A DNA stretch of 11,500 nt. Origin: JAHECQ01 sp047638695. Its GTDB lineage: Bacteria > Actinomycetota > Acidimicrobiia > Acidimicrobiales > SZUA-35. The notes under the pieces were generated by a model, which was not told where the DNA came from, did not search any database, and saw only the letters and a program-made list of their open reading frames with translations. Positions within the stretch are counted from its first letter, which is position 1. Each line of letters opens with the position of its first letter. The position numbers and the translations under genes were made by a program. Location: contig JBLINY010000135.1 in NCBI GenBank assembly GCA_047638695.1, forward strand, positions 1 to 11,500, read 5' to 3'. Shown here piece after piece: positions 6,716 to 11,500 of the stretch.

Positions 6716-7060
6716 TCAGCGAACGGCGGCGCGGGTCTTGTCATCGTCGAACGCCGACAAGAAAGCGAGAATGGCCCGCGTTGGTCCAACCGGCTTCAGG
6801 TCGCCCTTCATATAGGCGACGCTCAGCGAGATTTCGCCGGCGGCCCAAGCGTCCAGCAACTTGGCGGTGAATGGCACCTGAATGTCGGCTGGCTCCGATG
6901 CCGGGCCGATCACCAGACCGTCAGCTATTCCAATTGTTGCCTTGGTCTTCTTGCCAATGGCCAGGGTCACCGTGCCATCGAGACCAGGGGTGGGTTCGCG
7001 GTCGGTCGACGACGCGACCAAGGACTCGACCCATTCATCAGAAAGAGGCGACACGCTCAC
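6716..7060 (-). CDS. SCP2 sterol-carrier-like small protein
   Basis: A 114-residue protein resembling the SCP2 sterol-carrier fold (PF02036), a hydrophobic-ligand-binding domain. Support: a beta-rich N-terminal half (TVTLAIGKKTKATIGIADG at 30-48), then DIQVPFTAKLLDAWAAGEIS at 59-78, and the diagnostic late segment with Ala82, Met84, Lys85, Gly86, Asp87 and Pro90 before a final helix (AILAFLSAF), matching the family's A.M.G..K..G pattern. The length fits a single stand-alone domain. It starts at GTG 7060 and overlaps the mca stop codon by 4 bases (GTGA), so translation is probably coupled to mca. The ligand and any role in mycothiol metabolism are unknown. The family call is moderately secure; the match is by pattern only. 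Confidence 0.7.
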   Translation of the reverse strand: MSVSPLSDEWVESLVASSTDREPTPGLDGTVTLAIGKKTKATIGIADGLVIGPASEPADIQVPFTAKLLDAWAAGEISLSVAYMKGDLKPVGPTRAILAFLSAFDDDKTRAAVR

Positions 7061-7908
7061 GGCTCGATACCCGCAAACAGATCATGTTCTGGCTGTTCAA
7101 GACCAACGTGGGAGCGAGCAAGGATGAAGTCTTCATAGGGGTAGGCCTTGGCCGCAATATCGTCAGGGAGCCCGAACCAGAAATCGGCGTTGGGGTCGAC
7201 CTGGGTGGCGTGGGCCAAAAGGGCATCCCGTCGTACGCCGTAGAAATCGGAAATATCGATCTTTGTGGTGATCCGATGGTCGAGCGACCTGCGCTTGAAC
7301 CAGTTCTCGTCGTACGGAGACTTCTTGTCGATCTGGTCGTACGCCTCGTGCTGCGCCACCATCCGAGCCCGGCTCCAGAGCGAGTAGTACATCTTTGACA
7401 CCTGCCACGGCGGATCCGGAAGTTCTGGGTACCAGGAAGGATCTGCCGCCCGGTCGAATGCGTGCACAGAGGTTTCATGCACACGGAGATGATCGGGGTG
7501 TTTGTAGCCCTGCTGATCATCGGCGTACGTAACCAAGACATGGGGCCGAATGCGTCGAATGATCGCCACGAGCCGACCCACGGCTTCGTCCAGCGGGGCG
7601 TTGGCAAAGTTCTCGGGGTGCTTGTTGGGCTCGGTGCCCGGCATCCCTGAATCTCGATAACCCAGCCAGATCAGCTCGTTGTAGCCAATCACCTTCACCG
7701 ACCGCTCGAGTTCCTCAACCCGGACGGCAGCAAGGTTCTCGATCACCTCGGGCTTGTCCATCGCTGGATTCAAGATGTCACCGGCCTCACCGCCGGTCGC
7801 ACACACGAGGTGAGCCTCGTTGCCTTCGGCAACATATTTGGCGACCGTGGGCGCGCCCTTGGAGGCTTCATCGTCGGGGTGGGCGTGGACGCAAAGCAAC
7901 CGAAACAT
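7057..7908 (-). CDS. mca: Mycothiol S-conjugate amidase Mca
   Basis: A zinc amidase of the PIG-L/LmbE family (PF02585) that cleaves mycothiol S-conjugates of toxins and electrophiles into a mercapturic acid, which is exported, and GlcN-inositol, which is recycled. Length is 283 residues, near the mycobacterial Mca (288, recalled). Motifs: VHAHPDDEASKG at 7-18 with zinc ligands His10 and Asp13 and catalytic Asp12; TGGEAGDILNPAMD at 38-51; a WLGYRDSGMP segment at 81-90; KHPDH at 136-140 supplying the third zinc ligand, His140; HATQVDPNADFWF at 233-245; and the terminal LFAGIEP, which separates Mca from the related deacetylase MshB. The frame is open upstream to 7989 with an in-frame start, but ATG 7908 is chosen because homology begins there and TAGGTT sits 7 nt before it. 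The stop overlaps the downstream SCP2-like gene. Confidence 0.95.
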   Translation of the reverse strand: MFRLLCVHAHPDDEASKGAPTVAKYVAEGNEAHLVCATGGEAGDILNPAMDKPEVIENLAAVRVEELERSVKVIGYNELIWLGYRDSGMPGTEPNKHPENFANAPLDEAVGRLVAIIRRIRPHVLVTYADDQQGYKHPDHLRVHETSVHAFDRAADPSWYPELPDPPWQVSKMYYSLWSRARMVAQHEAYDQIDKKSPYDENWFKRRSLDHRITTKIDISDFYGVRRDALLAHATQVDPNADFWFGLPDDIAAKAYPYEDFILARSHVGLEQPEHDLFAGIEP

Positions 7909-7915
7909 CGCGGCA

Positions 7916-7921
7916 AACCTA
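7916..7921 (-). promoter_or_regulatory. Candidate leaderless -10 element for mca
   Basis: On the minus strand TAGGTT (TANNNT) ends exactly 7 nt before ATG 7908, with no Shine-Dalgarno. The arrangement supports 7908 as the start, because the upstream in-frame start would place this element inside the coding region. Confidence 0.45.
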
Positions 7922-7974
7922 TCTGTCCGAATTCCGTGAAATGCGGGAACCCCACACGTGCGAGACGGCGTTAC

Positions 7975-7980
7975 TACGCT
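7975..7980 (+). promoter_or_regulatory. Candidate -10 element for the nfeD-slipin operon
   Basis: TACGCT (TANNNT class) lies 27 bp upstream of the NfeD start and 16 bp upstream of its Shine-Dalgarno (AGGAGG, 7997-8002), a position consistent with a short 5' leader. I see no convincing -35 box. The intergenic region is shared with the divergent mca promoter. Confidence 0.3.
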
Positions 7981-8007
7981 CAGCTGCAATCGACCTAGGA
8001 GGGTTTC

Positions 8008-8487
8008 ATGGATAGCCCCGCAGTTTGGGCCTTTATCTGGCTCGCCGTCGCCGCCACATTCGGCGTTGGCGAGATCCTTGTGGCTGGCACGTTCTTTCTA
8101 CTGCCATTCGCAGCAGGAGCCCTCGCGGCAGCTTTCGCCAGCTTTCTGAGCGCCCCGCTCGTTGTCAGCTGGTTACTCTTCATCCTCGTCAGCATCGCAG
8201 CCTTCCTGGCTATGAAACCGCTGGCCCGCAAGCTCGACCTGGCCCTTCCTGCCCACGCCGGCTTCGGTGCCAATCGGTTGATTGGCACCATGGGCGTTGT
8301 CTCCGATGACATCCCGCTGGGCGTCGGCACAGGTGGAATGGTTCAGATCGGTGGCGAGATGTGGCGTGCCGAAGGTCGAGACGGCATGGGCATGCCGACG
8401 GGGACACAGATTCGCATCATCGAGGTCCGTGGCACCCGAGTCGTCGTTGAACCCGCAAGCCAGGACGGCCTCACCGGCCTGGCGTAA
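8008..8487 (+). CDS. NfeD-family membrane protein
   Basis: A 159-residue short NfeD protein (PF01957), a partner of SPFH/stomatin proteins that contributes an OB-fold domain at the membrane. Three hydrophobic helices fill about residues 5-70 (including WAFIWLAVAATFGVGEIL and VVSWLLFILVSIAAFLAM). The OB-fold follows from about 88 to 150, with the family signature NRLIGTMGVV, then IGGEMWRAEGRDGMGMPTG and VRGTRVVVEP. It lacks the N-terminal ClpP-like protease domain of long NfeD proteins. The start ATG has a near-perfect Shine-Dalgarno, AGGAGG at 7997-8002, 5 nt away, so initiation here is secure. It lies 61 bp upstream of the slipin gene on the same strand, the classical NfeD-slipin arrangement. 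Confidence 0.9.
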   Translation: MDSPAVWAFIWLAVAATFGVGEILVAGTFFLLPFAAGALAAAFASFLSAPLVVSWLLFILVSIAAFLAMKPLARKLDLALPAHAGFGANRLIGTMGVVSDDIPLGVGTGGMVQIGGEMWRAEGRDGMGMPTGTQIRIIEVRGTRVVVEPASQDGLTGLA

Positions 8488-8548
8488 GTACTAGTTCGCA
8501 TGACAAACCCCGGTCGGCCTGAGGGCAGCCGGAGAAAGTGAGCACACT

Positions 8549-9643
8549 ATGGGAGCTGCCCTTTTCGGAGGACTCCTGATTGTCGCCTTGGTTGCGTTCG
8601 TCTACGTCGCAGCCGGCGTGAAAATCATCCAGCCCTACCAGCGAGGAGTCATCGAACATCTCGGCAAGTACAAGGAGACGGCCGATCCTGGCCTTCGCCT
8701 CATCCTCCCCTTCGTCGAGCGAATCCGTACCGTTGACATGCGTGAGCAAGTCATCGACGTGCCGCCGCAGGAAGTCATCACACAAGACAACGTGGCCGTC
8801 TCCGTCGACGCCGTTGTGTACTTCGAACCGACCGACCCTCAGCGGCTGCTGTACAACATCTCGAACTTCATCTTGGCCGTCACCAAGCTGGCCCAGACGA
8901 ATCTCCGAAACGTGATCGGCGAGATGACTTTGGACCAGGCCTTTACCTCGAGGGAGCGAGTGAATGGCGCGCTTCGTCAAATCCTCGACGATGCCACCGA
9001 TAAGTGGGGTGTTCGAGTCGTACGAGTCGAGATTCAGCGCATCGACCCGCCGACCGATGTCATGCACGCTATGCACGAGCAGATGAAGGCTGAGCGGACT
9101 CGACGAGCCGTTGTCACCGAGGCTGAAGGCACCCGTGAAGCCGCCGTCACCAGGGCCGAAGGCGAGAAGGCGTCCAACATCTTGTCGGCCGAGGGTTTAC
9201 GTCAGCGTGAGATCCTCACTGCCGAAGGTGAGGCCCAGGCCGTACGGACACGAGCAGAGGCTGAACAGTTCCGCCAAGAGGTGGTGGCCCAGGGTGAGGC
9301 CAATGCCATCGAATCGGTGTTCGGTGCCATCGTGAACTCGGGAACCGACGATCGAGTGATCGCCATCAAGTACCTCGAGGCCTTACAGGGAATCGCCAAC
9401 GGCACGGCGACCAAGATCTTCATTCCAGCTGACATGAGCGCCACCCTCGGGTCGATCGGCGGCATCGCCGAAATGCTGCGAGGCGATTCGGGGGATACCC
9501 AGTCAGGCGATGAGCCAGACCAGCCAGCCCCCGGGTCGCGTCCTCGGGCCCCGCAGCCGGCGGTTGCTTCGCCCGCCCCGCGGCCGACGCCACCCACACC
9601 GGCTCAGCGGGTCATCACTCCCCCTCCCCCTCCAGGGGTCTGA
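8549..9643 (+). CDS. SPFH/band 7 (slipin/QmcA-type) membrane protein
   Basis: A 364-residue SPFH (stomatin/prohibitin/flotillin/HflK) protein, expected to oligomerise at the cytoplasmic membrane. An N-terminal transmembrane segment (about 5-23) is followed by the SPFH domain (about 24-185) with KIIQPYQRGVIEHLGKYKET, DPGLRLILPFVERIRTVDMR, VPPQEVITQDNVAVSVDAVV and WGVRVVRVEIQRIDPP, all standard stomatin/slipin signatures. Residues 186-255 form an Ala/Glu/Arg-rich coiled coil with repeated (R/T)AEGE blocks, then a helical end (YLEALQGIANG) and IFIP strand. Residues about 319-364 are a low-complexity Pro/Ala/Arg tail with a run of six prolines, beyond the usual domain. The ATG at 8549 has only a distant GGAGAAAG Shine-Dalgarno-like element (8531-8538). 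It is paired with the upstream NfeD gene; the stop lies 20 bp from the converging carotenoid oxygenase stop. Confidence 0.93.
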   Translation: MGAALFGGLLIVALVAFVYVAAGVKIIQPYQRGVIEHLGKYKETADPGLRLILPFVERIRTVDMREQVIDVPPQEVITQDNVAVSVDAVVYFEPTDPQRLLYNISNFILAVTKLAQTNLRNVIGEMTLDQAFTSRERVNGALRQILDDATDKWGVRVVRVEIQRIDPPTDVMHAMHEQMKAERTRRAVVTEAEGTREAAVTRAEGEKASNILSAEGLRQREILTAEGEAQAVRTRAEAEQFRQEVVAQGEANAIESVFGAIVNSGTDDRVIAIKYLEALQGIANGTATKIFIPADMSATLGSIGGIAEMLRGDSGDTQSGDEPDQPAPGSRPRAPQPAVASPAPRPTPPTPAQRVITPPPPPGV

Positions 9644-9663
9644 GAAGCTGAAGAAACGAGCGC

Positions 9664-11154
9664 CTAAAGATCGCCAAGCGGTGCCCACGTCGAGTGGGTG
9701 CCGCTTGGGATCCGCTCGGGCAGGCGGATGCGACACACGGGCCCTGCGGCCGGATCGGCGGCATCAAACACCTCGCAGTGCGACACATCGTTGTTGACGT
9801 CCGAGGTGAACGTGACGAGGTAGCCGTCATCTTCCGACGTCGACCCAGTCCGCGGCGCCATCACGGTCTCGCTCAAGAACACCCCTTCGTCGAAATCGAC
9901 CACGGTCTCGTTGCCTGTGTCGAGGTCGTGTTTGATCAGACCGTCGAAAGCAAACAGTCCAGGACTGCAGCGAGCGTTGTAGGAGTAGCGAAACTTCCGG
10001 CCGGCATACTGGCCGTTGATCATCGGGAACTCAGTGCAACGTTCGCTCATCTGTTCCTCGGTTGTTTCGCCGGTCACGAGATTAAATCGCCACCGATGGG
10101 CGCGAGCCTCGAGCACATTCATGTCCAGCGTCTCGAAACCCTTCAGCTCGGCGGCCAACCGCGCCGCGCCACGAGCGGTCGGATTGTGCTGGAAGAAGCC
10201 ATCGAGGACCACCTCGTCGCCGTCTTCGAACGCATTGGTCCAGTGGAGGACAAACGTTGGGTCGGCCTCGAACCAGCGGATGTCGTCGGTGGAACCATGG
10301 CGAGGAATCAAGGCAAAGCGGCTGGCCCCGTCGCGGTCGAATCGATTGGAGTAGTGACCGTCGGCCAACGCCGCGGGGTCCCAATACAGCGGGAGGTCGT
10401 TGAGTATCGACCAGTTCTGGGTAAACGCCATGTCGTGCGGCAAACGAGGCCCGGGCAGAGGGACGTCGACGTAGGTCGTGAGTTCGCCTTCGCGACTGAC
10501 CACTCCGTAGTGCATGAAAGGCGCATCGGCCGAGTAGTTGAAGAACAACATCTCGCCGGTGTGCTCATCGATCTTCGGATGAGCGGAAACACCTTCGGCG
10601 GGGAAGCCGCTCGGCCACCCTGTGGCGATCTCGCCCGTCCAGGAGGTCTTGCCCTGGTCGGTCAAGGACCGTGGGTCGAGCCGATATAACTCACCGCACT
10701 GGTAGAAGCTGGCCAAGGCAACGCCACCGTGCACGACAACGTCGGTGCTTGCGTTGTCCTTCATCATCGTGCGGGCGCCCCAGCCGTGATCGGCGATGGC
10801 GTTGGATGGATGTTCGGTGATGCCAGCCCACAAGCTCTTCTTTGCCGTTTGTTCAGCCAAGAAACCGTCGGTTCGCACAAACCGATTGGCATACCGGGTT
10901 GCGCCGTTCTCGAACGAGATGGCGTGCAACATGGCGTCACCGTCGAACGGGTGATAACGCTTGATCGGCTCGAACAACGGGTTCTCGGTATTGCGAAGGT
11001 AGACGCCGTTGAGATCGTCAGGGATGGTTCCTTCGGTATCGAGCTCCCAGGCGTCGTATTCCCGGTGCTGTGGCTGCCACGCGCCGGAGCGATATGGATG
11101 TGTATCGCCGGGAGGAAGCCCAGGCTCAAATGTCTCTCGCAGCTCAATCTTCAT
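9664..11154 (-). CDS. Carotenoid oxygenase (RPE65/CCD family)
   Basis: A 496-residue carotenoid-cleavage-oxygenase-family protein (PF03055), a seven-bladed propeller with a non-haem Fe(II) centre that oxidatively splits conjugated double bonds in carotenoids, apocarotenoids or stilbenes. All four iron-ligand histidines are recognisable in order: His192 (SAHPKID), His240 (LPHDMAFT), His304 (VLHWTNAFEDGDEVVLDG) and His487 (PSGTHSTWAP). Other family landmarks are GVYLRNTENP at 50-59, YHPFDGDAMLHAISF at 67-81, NRFVRTDGF at 90-98, and EFPMINGQYAGRKFRYSY at 375-392. Length is normal and no signal peptide is seen. ATG 11154 has GGAG (complement of 11160-11163) 5 nt upstream. It follows the PhoU/TrkA-C-type gene by 25 bp, so the two are probably co-transcribed. 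The substrate cannot be told from the sequence; retinoid or apocarotenoid production is one possibility. Confidence 0.94.
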   Translation of the reverse strand: MKIELRETFEPGLPPGDTHPYRSGAWQPQHREYDAWELDTEGTIPDDLNGVYLRNTENPLFEPIKRYHPFDGDAMLHAISFENGATRYANRFVRTDGFLAEQTAKKSLWAGITEHPSNAIADHGWGARTMMKDNASTDVVVHGGVALASFYQCGELYRLDPRSLTDQGKTSWTGEIATGWPSGFPAEGVSAHPKIDEHTGEMLFFNYSADAPFMHYGVVSREGELTTYVDVPLPGPRLPHDMAFTQNWSILNDLPLYWDPAALADGHYSNRFDRDGASRFALIPRHGSTDDIRWFEADPTFVLHWTNAFEDGDEVVLDGFFQHNPTARGAARLAAELKGFETLDMNVLEARAHRWRFNLVTGETTEEQMSERCTEFPMINGQYAGRKFRYSYNARCSPGLFAFDGLIKHDLDTGNETVVDFDEGVFLSETVMAPRTGSTSEDDGYLVTFTSDVNNDVSHCEVFDAADPAAGPVCRIRLPERIPSGTHSTWAPLGDL

Positions 11155-11179
11155 ACGTTCTCCGTTGCGTCAGTGAGGC

Positions 11180-11500
11180 TCAGCTGGCGCCAAGCGGCTC
11201 GAGTTCGAGTTCTCCGTCATCATCTTCGACCAGGCGCCAGCCAAGCATTTCGGCAAGGGCGGCACGGCCTTCTTCTGGGCCGCTAGCCAACACTTGATCA
11301 CCCTCGCGTAGTTCGACGTGTCGCCGAGGTCGATACCAGTATCGACCCTCGCGTTCGATCGCCAACACGTTGAAACCGGGTTCGATCGGCAGTTCGATTT
11401 CGGCCAGCGTCTTACCGTCAACCTTCGACGCGGCTCCGACGGGCAGACGAACGACCACGTCGTCGGTTTCTCCGAGGGCGATGGCCAAGACGGGGTGGAG
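11180..11500 (-). CDS. TrkA-C (RCK_C) domain protein, C-terminal part
   Basis: The last 106 residues of a protein that continues past the right edge of the window; the frame is open to the edge with no convincing start. The visible sequence matches a TrkA-C/RCK_C regulatory domain, the small ligand-binding domain on potassium channels and transporters: VVVRLPVG, then SKVDGKTLAEIELPIEPGF, NVLAIEREGRYWYRPRRHVE, and REGDQVLASGPEEGRAALAE. The sequence just before it (LHPVLAIALGETDD) resembles the end of a PhoU-like helical domain, so the full protein may be of the PhoU plus TrkA-C type, which is not itself a channel. The terminal tail is acidic (LVEDDDGELELEP). It is followed 25 bp later by the carotenoid oxygenase gene. 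Confidence 0.78.
   Translation of the reverse strand, partial: LHPVLAIALGETDDVVVRLPVGAASKVDGKTLAEIELPIEPGFNVLAIEREGRYWYRPRRHVELREGDQVLASGPEEGRAALAEMLGWRLVEDDDGELELEPLGAS

Noticed and set aside
7909..7989. N-terminal extension of mca by 27 residues
   Set aside because: The extra residues have no family similarity, the core begins at the ATG at 7908, and the best promoter-like element would fall inside the extension.
9694..10689. 331-codon plus-strand open frame opposite the carotenoid oxygenase
   Set aside because: It is antisense to a protein with all four family iron ligands, lacks its own Shine-Dalgarno, and has no recognisable domain.

Overview
The window looks like chromosomal DNA of a mycothiol- and F420-using actinomycete, most likely an uncultured or marine/freshwater member of the Acidimicrobiia. 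The evidence is a clear mycothiol S-conjugate amidase (Mca), a luciferase-like F420-type oxidoreductase, moderately high GC with dense coding, and several start codons preceded by a TANNNT-type -10 hexamer only 6-7 nt upstream, as in actinobacterial leaderless genes. The lineage is an inference from gene content; no marker gene is present.

Layout. Positions 1-90 (-) hold the first 30 codons of a small unidentified protein. Divergent from it is a large HerA/DUF87-type ATPase (207-2615, +). It converges on an F420-dependent luciferase-like oxidoreductase (2729-3691, -), which follows an unrecognised membrane-anchored 324-aa protein (3764-4738, -). A divergent promoter region (4739-4880) separates that gene from a plus-strand cluster: a small protein whose C-terminus is a 15-bp tandem repeat read as pentapeptides (4881-5177), an overlapping exported staphylococcal-nuclease-like lipoprotein (start unresolved, end 5781), and a ChbG/HpnK (YdjC) family protein that lacks several expected active-site residues (5800-6660). 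Next, on the minus strand, mca (7057-7908) is translationally coupled to an SCP2-like small protein (6716-7060). On the plus strand is an NfeD-slipin membrane pair (8008-8487 and 8549-9643). The window ends with a minus-strand pair: the C-terminal part of a PhoU/TrkA-C-type regulatory protein (11180-11500, cut by the window edge), then a carotenoid oxygenase (9664-11154).

How the genes work together. The clearest functional units are mca with its SCP2-like partner (thiol detoxification plus a possible lipid or hydrophobic ligand binder) and NfeD with slipin (membrane microdomain or membrane quality control). The rest appear to be independent housekeeping or accessory genes. I see no tRNA, rRNA, CRISPR array, transposase, integrase or phage gene. 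No stretch longer than about 150 bases lacks a gene. I found no convincing new multi-gene system. The points most worth a second look are the dual-frame tandem repeat at 5047-5136 and the degenerate active site of the ChbG-like protein.
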